Below, piece by piece: positions 35,042 to 43,666 of a stretch of DNA of 64,000 nucleotides (the stretch's first letter is position 1; the number at the start of each line of letters is the position of its first letter). The stretch is from a virus, in IMG/VR virus record IMGVR_UViG_3300046787_000286, positions 80,060 through 144,059 of that record; one strand, written 5' to 3'. The position numbers and the translations under genes are program-made. The notes under the pieces were generated by a model. The model was not told where the DNA came from. It saw only the letters and a program-made list of their open reading frames with translations, and searched no databases.

Positions 35042-35216
35042 TTTTATTCCTTTTATATTCCTTGGGCGTGTTAGGCGTAGGATCTGTAGTATATTTACCT
35101 GCCATTAAGTTTGCGCCATTTCTTGACACTATGCCCAACGACGACTCTACTGGGGCCATGCCGCCAGCACAAGTGGCACCAACTGATGCAGATTCAACAA
35201 TTTCACGCCATCTCAT
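35004..35216 (-). CDS. Small tagged phage protein, N-terminus MRWREIVESA
   Basis: 70 aa. Overlaps dps by 38 bp and the next gene by 14 bp in other frames. MRWREIVESASVGATCAGGM is a typical start for a conserved small T4-like protein, and EIVE-SA resembles an (I/L)xE prohead protease site. The C-terminus (NTPKEYKRNKNARGQF) is basic. I accept it as real on these grounds. Confidence 0.6.
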   Translation of the reverse strand: MRWREIVESASVGATCAGGMAPVESSLGIVSRNGANLMAGKYTTDPTPNTPKEYKRNKNARGQFKNSISN

Positions 35217-35499
35217 CTCTAATCCTTAGTAAATTACTGCCTTTGATATTAGCAGGGCCGTATTCTACACGCAAGTTTTCCATGCGCAAACTAGCTATTG
35301 CAGGTGGTACAAGTTCACAACGAATTGCGTATTTGCCTGCAGGCGCTTCGATTTGCAGCATTTCTTCTAGATATGCGTCAGTAAAATTAAATGTGCGCTC
35401 TGTAAAAAGTTCGTCGTTGACAAAAACACGATAGTCGGGCGCTTGCCCTGCCCACTCGCAATGCACATCAAATAAAACTTTAACAAAATGCCTAGTCAT
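35203..35499 (-). CDS. Conserved phage protein, beta-rich
   Basis: 98 aa. ATG 35499 is 5 nt from a CTAAATA late-promoter motif at 35505-35511, with no ribosome site, so leaderless expression is likely. RVFVNDELFTERTFNF and APAGKYAIRCELVPPAIA look like a beta-sandwich with a carbohydrate-binding character. No definite family. Confidence 0.7.
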   Translation of the reverse strand: MTRHFVKVLFDVHCEWAGQAPDYRVFVNDELFTERTFNFTDAYLEEMLQIEAPAGKYAIRCELVPPAIASLRMENLRVEYGPANIKGSNLLRIRDEMA

Positions 35500-35504
35500 G
35501 AATA

Positions 35505-35511
35505 TATTTAG
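35505..35511 (-). promoter_or_regulatory. Late-promoter-like CTAAATA 5 nt before a start codon
   Basis: CTAAATA on the minus strand, 5 nt from the ATG at 35499 and without a Shine-Dalgarno. RNA from it would begin at or just before the ATG. Confidence 0.55.
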
Positions 35512-35533
35512 TTATTATGACAAAGGCGGTGAG

Positions 35534-35728
35534 TTACTTGACTTGGCGGATACTTCCTATATGCCAGTCTTCTACTCCGTACTGTGCCTTCATTAGTTGT
35601 CGTGCTTGATTGGCATTGTTGGCAGTAACAGTAACGTCTATACGGCCAACATAGTTAGGGTGTTGAATACGAACAGATGCTGTCCATAGTAGGCTTTTTA
35701 TCTTGGGTAAAACTTCTTTTGCTTTCAT
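35534..35728 (-). CDS. Small phage protein
   Basis: 64 aa starting MKAKEVLPKIKSLLWTASVR. The ATG at 35728 overlaps the preceding stop as ATGA. A beta strand region RIDVTVTANNANQARQLMKA followed by a helix. No function known. Confidence 0.65.
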   Translation of the reverse strand: MKAKEVLPKIKSLLWTASVRIQHPNYVGRIDVTVTANNANQARQLMKAQYGVEDWHIGSIRQVK

Positions 35729-36129
35729 GTTACAGGGCCACCTTCTACCCAGGCATCGCATGTTCGTTTTGCAGCACATTTAAACTTTAAAAATTTGCAA
35801 TATCCCAATTGCCCAGCATCTATAGTATCGTGTGGATCCGACCCAGGCTCTTCTCCAATGCCCTTGGCAATGCAATCTTGCATGTCTTCAGAGATGTCAA
35901 ATGCTGCACAATTGCCACAACGATTTTGTTTTACTGATTCAATATCATCTGTGTTCCATTTATCGGCAAGTTCTGCCCAGTACTCGTCGTTGGGCTCGTT
36001 GGGGTTAAGTGGGCCATAGTGATATTCGTCTATGGCCTTTTGACGATTTTTTAAATTTAGTTCAATGCTTTGTGTAGCAGGTGGACAGCCTTTTTCGATG
36101 GCTTCTAATAGATTAATAAAGTTTCTCAT
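35725..36129 (-). CDS. Cys-rich phage protein
   Basis: 134 aa starting MRNFINLLEAIEKG; ATG 36129 overlaps the Nudix gene's stop (ATGA). Six cysteines are clustered in the second half (NRCGNCAAFD, QDCIAKG, LGYCKFLKFKCAAKRTC), a pattern suited to a metal or Fe-S site. LLEAIE may be a protease junction. Role unknown. Confidence 0.7.
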   Translation of the reverse strand: MRNFINLLEAIEKGCPPATQSIELNLKNRQKAIDEYHYGPLNPNEPNDEYWAELADKWNTDDIESVKQNRCGNCAAFDISEDMQDCIAKGIGEEPGSDPHDTIDAGQLGYCKFLKFKCAAKRTCDAWVEGGPVT

Positions 36130-37160
36130 TTTTTCTTCCCTGATTTCATGTTCGCGCACCAATGGTACATTCTAGCCTTTTCGCCTGACGCATTTTTAGC
36201 ACGTTGACGTAAATCTGTAACTGATCCATTGCAACTAGCACCTGCACGTTTTACACGTCCGGGGCGACTCTTGCCTTTGACTTTTCCATCTGCAAAGTTT
36301 TCTGCTACTGAGTTTGCTCTAGTTAATTTGTATCTAACTGCATCACCATCGTCTTGGTGCTGGGCACTATATCCCCAAGCGGCCGCATATCGTTGAACTA
36401 GTCTGTTATATAACTTAGCACGACTTTCTGGATTTGGAACAGGATCGTCGGGTCCGTAGTATGTAGTTGGGTCAACTTCTTTACTGGCTGAAAAGATTAA
36501 GTTTTGGGGTTTGTATTTTTTAATGTATTTTTGTATAGCAGCTAATACAGTGGCAAATATTCTTTGTGCGTCACCTTCGCCTGTTACTTCTTGGCTGTTG
36601 TTTCTATGAAAGTCGACCTGTATAACTTCATTACCTTCGCCATCGTATTCTTGATTGAACATGATGTTGAGATATGTGCCGTCTGGTAGTTTTGTATTTG
36701 CATCAACATCACCGTACTCTGACGTTTCCCATTTGGATTTGTAAGGTTGATCAAATGCTTCGTCTACGCTTTGTTTCACGGGTATGTTCTTGAGTGCAGC
36801 AGCGACACCTGGGTGCATCGGTGCAGGCCAATCGCCAGCTTCTACCCAGCAATAGTCTTGCCATTCTGGATTGGCACGTGGCTCAAACTCACTTGGTACC
36901 GTACCCAAGAATGTAACATACTTGGCGTTTTCGCCAATGCGCTTTAGCTTGATAGGTCCAGTGTATCCACCTTCTTCGGCTAGTTCTCTGCGAGCGCATT
37001 GCTCCAGTGATTCACCAGGCTCTCTGCCACCGCCCCATGCTGCCCATAGCCCGGGATCGTTAATATCGTTGCTACGCTGTTGCAAGCCATAACGACCCGT
37101 GTCTTCTGCGTAGAGCACAATGCCTGCGGCACCTTGGTCTGTAAATTCGTGTGCTCTCAT
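36126..37160 (-). CDS. Nudix hydrolase-like tagged protein
   Basis: 344 aa. N-terminus MRAHEFTDQG is the MRxxEF tag seen in neighbours. A complete Nudix box GGREPGESLEQCARRELAEE with the following GG (Gx5Ex7REUxEExGU) lies at residues ~44-66, so it should hydrolyse a nucleoside diphosphate-linked compound. A second domain (residues ~150-290) with QRIFATVLAAIQKYI is shared with other phage proteins I recall. The C-terminus is basic and Cys-containing (ASCNGSVTDLRQRA, YHWCANMKSGKKK). Probably packaged and injected. Confidence 0.82.
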   Translation of the reverse strand: MRAHEFTDQGAAGIVLYAEDTGRYGLQQRSNDINDPGLWAAWGGGREPGESLEQCARRELAEEGGYTGPIKLKRIGENAKYVTFLGTVPSEFEPRANPEWQDYCWVEAGDWPAPMHPGVAAALKNIPVKQSVDEAFDQPYKSKWETSEYGDVDANTKLPDGTYLNIMFNQEYDGEGNEVIQVDFHRNNSQEVTGEGDAQRIFATVLAAIQKYIKKYKPQNLIFSASKEVDPTTYYGPDDPVPNPESRAKLYNRLVQRYAAAWGYSAQHQDDGDAVRYKLTRANSVAENFADGKVKGKSRPGRVKRAGASCNGSVTDLRQRAKNASGEKARMYHWCANMKSGKKK

Positions 37161-37627
37161 ATTTTTTTAACTACCTTAATCTGTGCTTTTCTAGGATCGA
37201 CAATTCTAACTTCTTGTTCGTGATGTTGCTGGGCAAAGTTAACACCGTGATTGGTAATGTTATTAGGACCAACAGTGGCAGACAATATGTATGCGTGTGG
37301 CTGCTCATCTAAGTCCATGTCCATAGCCGCATACTCACCAGCTTCTGATTGCAAATATTCCTCAGCCGATTTTGGAGTTAAAGTCCAGTGCAATCCGGGC
37401 TGTTGTAGATTTGGCTGCTGGCCAGGGACTACCCAGATAGCACGATATACTATACCACCTTGTGCTACTAACTTATCTACCGCAGCCATATACGCATCCA
37501 GTATTTGGTGTGCTTCTTTTTCGGAATCGTAATAGTCTGTTAGATAGGCAATTGCATCGACTATGCGCTCTGGCTCGTGCAGCGTATTCAGTTGAACATT
37601 TTCTACAACAAACTCGTTTGCTCTCAT
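37157..37627 (-). CDS. Tagged small protein, possible ADP-ribosyltransferase
   Basis: 156 aa. N-terminal tag MRANEFVVEN. The order GIVYRAIWVV (Arg-containing strand), GLHWTLTPKSAEEYL (S/T-containing strand like STS) and HHEQEVRIVDP (ExE-like) is that of ADP-ribosyltransferases, whose hallmark is R-S-E. T4 packages Alt, an ADP-ribosyltransferase that modifies host RNA polymerase. This one is much smaller and the match is by motif order only. Confidence 0.6.
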   Translation of the reverse strand: MRANEFVVENVQLNTLHEPERIVDAIAYLTDYYDSEKEAHQILDAYMAAVDKLVAQGGIVYRAIWVVPGQQPNLQQPGLHWTLTPKSAEEYLQSEAGEYAAMDMDLDEQPHAYILSATVGPNNITNHGVNFAQQHHEQEVRIVDPRKAQIKVVKKI

Positions 37628-37631
37628 AGTA

Positions 37632-40600
37632 TTATCCCATCTCCGGTACTACTGTAACACCATCTACTAGTTGTTGTGGATTCTGTGTTAGCCAAGCCAT
37701 TGCAATACGGTTAGCATCGCTTTGAGCATTGCCGATACCGCCAAATCTATAAATCACTTGATTGTTGGGATTTAATATCAACCACTGTCCAGTAAATGAT
37801 CCTGTGCCCGATGGATTGTAAGTTTGCCCAACCTGGCTACCTGTCGCAGGTTCGTTTGCTGTAGTAATGATGCCACCTTGTGCTGCATCGGCTCCAGACC
37901 CAATTGATTGAACTGTATAGTTATCACCCACAAAATCGTTATCGTCGTAAAAATCGCCTGCTATGATAGCAGCTTCTTGGCGGTCGGGTGCATAAAACTG
38001 ATGCACTAAACGATTAGTGCTGCCGTCTCGAATTTCCCAGTTAGGGGCTTGTTGTGAAACACTTTCGCGAGTTCTTACAACAAATTCAGCAGGATCGAGC
38101 CCTGTTTGTTGTATCCAAGCTCTTGCTTCGGTTTCGGCTGTTTGACGATCTGTGCTTGTGGGATTAAAGTAAACTTGGTTGTTGGCCATACTAGCAAGTT
38201 CCCACGGGCCCGGGCCATGTGGGATTAAATTGTTTACTCCAGACGATTGCTGTGCAGGTTCAATTTCGCGAACTTCGATATCGGTGCGCATGTTAGGACG
38301 CTCAGCACGTTGTTGTTCTATCCAAGATTCAGCAGCTTCTTGGCTTGGGAATCTATACAATGGTGGCGTTTCACCTCTTGAGTATGTGCCAGGCTGATTA
38401 GCAAAGCGGTCGTTTGCGTTGATCCAAATACCCCAGTTGCCTTGATTTTGTTGTGCCGGTGGTTGTGCAGTTGGTGTAATTTCGCCGGATGCTGATACTC
38501 TACCAACTTCTTGACCTTGCGGGTTTCTAACAACAACATCAACATCACGGCGTTGTGCCCAATATTGTGCTCTTTGCAATGCTGTCTGATCATTGCCATA
38601 CTCATCACCTGCAATCAGTCCACCGCCTGTGGTAGTTATTCTGTAAGTCCCGCCACCTTGTGGTGTGGGTTCAGCACGACCGTGTCCATACATAGCATTG
38701 ATGTTGCTGTTGGGGTTCTCTTGTTTCCATTGCTGTAATACGCCGTATGCGTCTGCATAATCAGAAGCATTAAATCTATAGAAGATCTCATTGGTATCAC
38801 CATTCTTCAAATACCAATCGCCATCGGGATTGTTTGGACGGCCTGCTACTGTTGTGCCTTGCGTCTGTGGCTTCTCTTCGTATGGACGAAGTGGCTCAGC
38901 AGTCATGCTGTTGATTGCAGTAGGACCTGGTGCAAGTCCCCACTCTCGTGCGGCTGTTGTTTTAGCTTCGCTTTCATTGTCAGCAACAACTTCCATACGC
39001 TGGCCGTTGTATTTTACATTCCACCACATCTTGCCGGTGTTTTCGCCCTTGGCCACTTTGCGTTGTAATTGTGCTTGTCTAAGGAAACTCTTTAGTGCAG
39101 CCTTGGGCATTTCGCCAGCAGCATAACGACTAAAGATATTCAACAAGTCTTTATCACCCGGAGTTGCGATCTTATTAGGTGTGATGCTATATTCAGACTG
39201 AGTTGAATCGGCTGGCAAGTTTGCTTTAACTTTTTCCCATGCTTCCTTGGCAGTTTTTGCTTCAACGTTGGTCTTGAACGCAGGCATTTGTCTGCGAGTA
39301 TCTTTGTCCCACACAGTAGCATTGGATGTAACAGTCCATTCTACTTCGCCAGTCTTTCCTCTACGTGATCCTATGTCACCAGTTAATACTTTGTAGAGTT
39401 TCTTTTGATACTCTTCCTTATACTTGTTAGGATCCATAGCAGCATCCATTGCCACAACCATACGATTGATTGTGTCCTGCATCTTTTTAGGATTTTCGGC
39501 AATGTCAGTTAGGTAGTCGCCACCCGGGGAACGGAACTCAATACGATTGTCCTTGGTATTGATACTGGTGAACTTGTCTGTGACGCCAGAGTGTAATATC
39601 TTAGATGCCGCAGCGTCAAGGTGAGACTTCATCTTGTCTAACAACTCTTTGGCTTTTTCTGGCTTGTCTCTTGCTAATTGCTTAACTTTTTCAATAGCAG
39701 GTTTAGCGTATGAGTTTCCAATACGATCAAACTGGCGTAATACGTGTTCGTCGCCTAGTAATAATGCAGCCTTTAAGTAATCTAGTTTGTCAAGATCGTA
39801 GCCTGGAATTGAAATGTTTGTGTGCATACTAGTCTTGTTGTTCTTGCCGGTATACACGCCATTGTCAGCGGCCCAGGCTTGTACCTTTTTCATTACTGTG
39901 CCAATATCTTCTAGAGGGATAGGCGGACTTACAAATTCCAATCCAGTGTCGCCCTCGTTATCAGGAGTGTCTAAACTGCCGTCCGGTTCGATAGTAAAGC
40001 AATCGTCTGGCTTGTTGCTGCCAACCGATACCCACCCGTTGCCCACCCACTTTTTATAGCCACCGCCGTAGCCGTGGTAGTTAGAGCTGTATGCTACACT
40101 ATCCATGCCCATGGCATTCATAAAGTCTAACGCAACATTTTCAATATCGCCTGCTGAGTCACTGCTGCTGGTATAATACGGCCAGACCACATTACCGTAA
40201 TTGCCTTCGACGTCAGACGCATAACTAATGCTAATACTGTCTAGCCAGTCACTTTCAGAGTACTCGTCTCTTTTTTCGGCTTCAAATTCTTCCTGGGCAT
40301 AGTCATAACTGCGACCTTGTGCTTCCCAAGTCTCTACATAGTATTCTGCGTTGATTTCGCGTAACTTTTCTGCTACTAACTCTCCAAACTCTTCTGATGT
40401 AGGGTCTAGATCAGGGTAATCGGCCTTTACTTCATCTTCGGCTCGTTCTTGGTAGTCCTCAGGATCAAAAGGTTCTTCACGGTCTAAGTATTCCTGGAAG
40501 AACTCAAAACCGTTGTTGTGCCAGTCTTGATCTATTTGTTCCGTTTGCCAGTCAAAGTAATCAGATTCCATTTGCTCACGAAGTCTGCGGATTTCATTGC

Positions 40601-42590
40601 GTCCGTTGTAATCACCATCATCAAAAAAGTTCACAGCATCATCAATATCACGAACACGCTCGTCCTGATCGTAGTCAGGTTCCTGGTCGCGGTCTTCATC
40701 GTTGCTTACGTTGGGAACATACATTTCAAACTCTAAACCAACTTTAGCACCTTTGATATCTTTGGCTAGATTAGCCAAGTTTTTAGAAGTCATCTTGACT
40801 TCAAACAAGTCTTGTTCCTTGAATGCTTGTAACTCTTCAGCCAGTGCCTTGTTTAAATGCTTGCCTGTAACATCTTCCCCGCCTTCAACATCAGGATCTA
40901 GATCATGTGTTTTTAATCCAAGACGTTTGAATTGTTTTAGATAGCCTTGTTCAGCTTCGTCTGATGGAAAAGTAATAACTGTTTGCGGTGGCCCTTGATT
41001 GTAGTCCTTTGGATCAGCATCATCCATGTCTGAAATATCCATGCCCAGTCTATACCAATCAGTTAAGTCGGTAACATCTACTTTGGTTGTGCCTGCTGGC
41101 ATCTGTGGCTCAAACTCTGGCCCCGTAGCTTCTTGATTTCCGAGCTCGTCTTCTTGCTCGCCGGGTGCTTGACTTAATGGAGTTGAATTGTAACCATAAC
41201 TCTTTTTAGCAGTGGCTTCCTGTAAGTTTGCTGACTTGATCAACAACTCTGGCTTGCCTTGCTTGTCTGTTTTAAGAGCCATCTTGTTGGCTTCTTTGCC
41301 TGTTTGACCAGGATGCACATCCACAGTTAGTGCCATATTGAAACGTGGATCTTTTGCTTGGGCTCGAGTAGGAATATATCCTGATGCTTCGTTAACAGCT
41401 ACATCTTCGAAGTATTCTGGGTGCATGCCTGCATAGTCACGCATTAACACACCAGCACGGGCATTTGCTTCGTTTTCATAGGCAGAACCTGTTTCGCCTG
41501 CATCCAGGGGCATAGATTCTGTTTCGTCTTGTTTGCGATGAGTAAGTTCGTGTGCTAGGGTGCGCAATATGTCCATGATATGACGGTTGCCTAGAGCTAC
41601 TATTAATTCACCTGTAGCTGCATCGTAACGACCAAAACTCTTGTTGCGAATTGACCACTCGGGATCTTTCTTGAGGCGCAACTTTGGAACATTGTCGATT
41701 TCTAATTCTTCAACAGCAAAGTTTAAAAAATCTCTAATAATCTCTTCTTGTGTAGGGGTAGGCTTCTCACTCAAGAACATTCTAGTACTAGCACCGACTC
41801 CGTCTGGGGTAGCAGTGGCATCTTCGGCCACGTGCTTGTATCCGTAAATAAAAGGCTTTTTAACTTTAACTTTGTTTTGTTCTGCTAAACTCAGTTCAGC
41901 ATCTCTTGCAGCGGCCTTTGCATCGTATAACTTTGTGATGTAACCTTGTGTGCGCAACATTTTGTAAGCAAGATTCTCTGGGCCTAGTTCTCCGTGTGCA
42001 TCTAGGCCTGCTTGGCGATATGTTTTGATCTTTCGAGCTAGACTATCAATACGCTCCATGTCGTTGCTTTTTACAGCATCGTCAATTCTGTGCTTAAAAT
42101 CTTCGTACTTGCTGCGAACTGCATCGTCATCTACTGTGGACTTGCGATATCTAGGAATGTTGATCCAGTCGTTGTTTAGTACAGAGAACACACCTTGGCT
42201 TACTGGAGGCTTGTTTGCATTTTCTACATACAACTCTACATCATAACCGCCAATTTTGATATTGTGCAAGTCGTTATATTGATATTTCTTTGCGTCAAAC
42301 AATTCACGATAAACATCATCAGAGTCTGCTTGTGGAATATCAACCACTAGGTGTAAGTCGATGTCTGAATATGGTGTATATGTGTAGCCTGCATTTGATC
42401 CTGATACAGTTATGTCTTTTACTTCTAAATCAGAAAGTCCCAGGAACTCTTTGAAATCGGCAGCAATTTCAAGTAACTTGTCACGTACTTCAGGGCGCAT
42501 CTGTTCTTTTTGCCACAGGCGTGGGTTCAACTGTTTGTTGAATTTAACTGCATCAGCAAGGTTATAGGAATCAAGTTCTTGTAAGTTCAT
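37632..42590 (-). CDS. Giant multidomain protein: nucleotidyltransferase, metalloprotease, amidoligase and repeats
   Basis: 1652 aa. Residues ~60-90: VSGSNAGYTYTPYSDIDLHL, a polymerase-beta-type nucleotidyltransferase (GS...SDIDL). About residue 347: AHELTHRKQDE, an HExxH zinc metalloprotease. About residues 620-1020: GLEFEMYVPNVS, TGLEFVSPPIPL and TSMHTNISIPG, resembling a putative amidoligase (glutamine-synthetase-like). From ~1080 on: at least seven degenerate 60-80-residue repeats with an aromatic start (TVTSN, WWNVKYNGQ, DWYLKNGDT, NWGIWINAND, PWELAS, NWEIRDGS, QWLILNPNN) and A...A..W. It lies among tagged head proteins and may be packaged; its N-terminus is not the full tag. Confidence 0.75.
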   Translation of the reverse strand: MNLQELDSYNLADAVKFNKQLNPRLWQKEQMRPEVRDKLLEIAADFKEFLGLSDLEVKDITVSGSNAGYTYTPYSDIDLHLVVDIPQADSDDVYRELFDAKKYQYNDLHNIKIGGYDVELYVENANKPPVSQGVFSVLNNDWINIPRYRKSTVDDDAVRSKYEDFKHRIDDAVKSNDMERIDSLARKIKTYRQAGLDAHGELGPENLAYKMLRTQGYITKLYDAKAAARDAELSLAEQNKVKVKKPFIYGYKHVAEDATATPDGVGASTRMFLSEKPTPTQEEIIRDFLNFAVEELEIDNVPKLRLKKDPEWSIRNKSFGRYDAATGELIVALGNRHIMDILRTLAHELTHRKQDETESMPLDAGETGSAYENEANARAGVLMRDYAGMHPEYFEDVAVNEASGYIPTRAQAKDPRFNMALTVDVHPGQTGKEANKMALKTDKQGKPELLIKSANLQEATAKKSYGYNSTPLSQAPGEQEDELGNQEATGPEFEPQMPAGTTKVDVTDLTDWYRLGMDISDMDDADPKDYNQGPPQTVITFPSDEAEQGYLKQFKRLGLKTHDLDPDVEGGEDVTGKHLNKALAEELQAFKEQDLFEVKMTSKNLANLAKDIKGAKVGLEFEMYVPNVSNDEDRDQEPDYDQDERVRDIDDAVNFFDDGDYNGRNEIRRLREQMESDYFDWQTEQIDQDWHNNGFEFFQEYLDREEPFDPEDYQERAEDEVKADYPDLDPTSEEFGELVAEKLREINAEYYVETWEAQGRSYDYAQEEFEAEKRDEYSESDWLDSISISYASDVEGNYGNVVWPYYTSSSDSAGDIENVALDFMNAMGMDSVAYSSNYHGYGGGYKKWVGNGWVSVGSNKPDDCFTIEPDGSLDTPDNEGDTGLEFVSPPIPLEDIGTVMKKVQAWAADNGVYTGKNNKTSMHTNISIPGYDLDKLDYLKAALLLGDEHVLRQFDRIGNSYAKPAIEKVKQLARDKPEKAKELLDKMKSHLDAAASKILHSGVTDKFTSINTKDNRIEFRSPGGDYLTDIAENPKKMQDTINRMVVAMDAAMDPNKYKEEYQKKLYKVLTGDIGSRRGKTGEVEWTVTSNATVWDKDTRRQMPAFKTNVEAKTAKEAWEKVKANLPADSTQSEYSITPNKIATPGDKDLLNIFSRYAAGEMPKAALKSFLRQAQLQRKVAKGENTGKMWWNVKYNGQRMEVVADNESEAKTTAAREWGLAPGPTAINSMTAEPLRPYEEKPQTQGTTVAGRPNNPDGDWYLKNGDTNEIFYRFNASDYADAYGVLQQWKQENPNSNINAMYGHGRAEPTPQGGGTYRITTTGGGLIAGDEYGNDQTALQRAQYWAQRRDVDVVVRNPQGQEVGRVSASGEITPTAQPPAQQNQGNWGIWINANDRFANQPGTYSRGETPPLYRFPSQEAAESWIEQQRAERPNMRTDIEVREIEPAQQSSGVNNLIPHGPGPWELASMANNQVYFNPTSTDRQTAETEARAWIQQTGLDPAEFVVRTRESVSQQAPNWEIRDGSTNRLVHQFYAPDRQEAAIIAGDFYDDNDFVGDNYTVQSIGSGADAAQGGIITTANEPATGSQVGQTYNPSGTGSFTGQWLILNPNNQVIYRFGGIGNAQSDANRIAMAWLTQNPQQLVDGVTVVPEMG

Positions 42591-42614
42591 AGGTATATAT
42601 TAGAATATCAACTT

Positions 42615-42623
42615 GTATTTATT
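42615..42623 (-). promoter_or_regulatory. Late-promoter-like AATAAATAC
   Basis: AATAAATAC on the minus strand, 24 bp before the start of the giant protein gene at 42590. Similar to the CTAAATA motifs elsewhere. Confidence 0.45.
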
Positions 42624-42656
42624 CATAGCATAGTTTACAGGATATAGATGCTGAAG

Positions 42657-42684
42657 TCAAAAAAAAGCCCCTTGCGGGGCTTTA
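42657..42684 (-). terminator. Rho-independent terminator after the glycosyltransferase gene
   Basis: Minus-strand AAAGCCCCGCAAGGGGCTTT followed by a T-run. Stem of 7-8 bp with a short loop. It ends the transcript of the gene at 42686-43615. Confidence 0.85.
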
Positions 42685-42685
42685 G

Positions 42686-43615
42686 TTATGCTTCCTTCTT
42701 CAAGGACTTGCCTTTAACAGGAGCAGGAGGTTCTGCTGGTGCACCACTTGTGGCAACCACTTGTGGCGTAGGGGATGAATTAACCGGTAACGTATATTGA
42801 GTTGTTGCTTGTCCTGCTGCATCTACAGGTGCAACCGGTGCATTAGCCAGGGCCATTGCATGCAATTCACGATACACGTTTTCTTGTGCTTGATAGTCAA
42901 ACACATAAGTGCCTGTGTGACGCAATAACACACGCTTGTCTACCCATACTTTACCACCAACATCGCGCCAGTTTTCGCAGAAGCTCCAGTCTTCTGAGTA
43001 GTAACGATTTTCACGCACACCTGTGTCAAAGTAGGTTTTCATATGAGGATCCAAGTCTGCTGACAATCCAATGTCGTTCTTGAACGATTTAACATTGGGA
43101 TGCGAGTTCATCTTTTCAAACACATGCTTCTTGATTAACAAGAAACCTGTACCTGTTTTAGTAACTTCTTGTAGGCCTTCTGGGCCTTCTTCTGCACCTT
43201 CGAATCCGTTAACACACCATTTGATTGGCAAGGATTTCATTGGGTATAAGCCACCAATAACATCAACGTCGCGATTCAACAATACCAACAAGTGCCATGG
43301 TTCCCAGCCAATGTCTGCATCAATAAACATCAAGTGAGTTGAGTCTGGGTTTGTTAAGAACTTGGCTGTTAGTGTATTACGAGCACGAGTAATTAGCGAC
43401 TCGTTTGTCATTGTTTCCATGGTCCATTCGATACCCAATTGACGAGCGGTGTTACTCCATTTAATAAAGCTCATAAAGGTAGATTCAGTAAGCATGCCGC
43501 CGTAGCATGGCATACAAATATGAACACGGGTAGTACGTAGATAATCTACATTGACTTGAATTTGTTGTTGCCCAGGTGCTGCTGGGGCTTCGGTTGTGGG
43601 TTGGTTATCAGCCAT
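42686..43615 (-). CDS. GT-A glycosyltransferase-like protein with Pro/Ala tail
   Basis: 309 aa. HLMFIDADIGWEP near residue 95 carries DxD, and YYSEDWSFCENWRDVGGKVW resembles the ED-containing acceptor/base motif of GT2-like enzymes. RTTRVHICMPCYGG opens the domain. The C-terminal 60 residues are Pro/Ala-rich and likely disordered. AAGAGGAAACA precedes the ATG. Substrate unknown. Terminator directly downstream. Confidence 0.85.
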   Translation of the reverse strand: MADNQPTTEAPAAPGQQQIQVNVDYLRTTRVHICMPCYGGMLTESTFMSFIKWSNTARQLGIEWTMETMTNESLITRARNTLTAKFLTNPDSTHLMFIDADIGWEPWHLLVLLNRDVDVIGGLYPMKSLPIKWCVNGFEGAEEGPEGLQEVTKTGTGFLLIKKHVFEKMNSHPNVKSFKNDIGLSADLDPHMKTYFDTGVRENRYYSEDWSFCENWRDVGGKVWVDKRVLLRHTGTYVFDYQAQENVYRELHAMALANAPVAPVDAAGQATTQYTLPVNSSPTPQVVATSGAPAEPPAPVKGKSLKKEA

Positions 43616-43641
43616 TGTTTCCTCTTAAGTATTAAGTGAAA

Positions 43642-43649
43642 TATTTAAG
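43642..43649 (-). promoter_or_regulatory. Late-promoter-like CTTAAATA
   Basis: CTTAAATA on the minus strand, 26 bp before the ATG at 43615, ahead of an AAGAGG ribosome site. Confidence 0.4.
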
Positions 43650-43666
43650 AGGAATTTACTAGTGGC

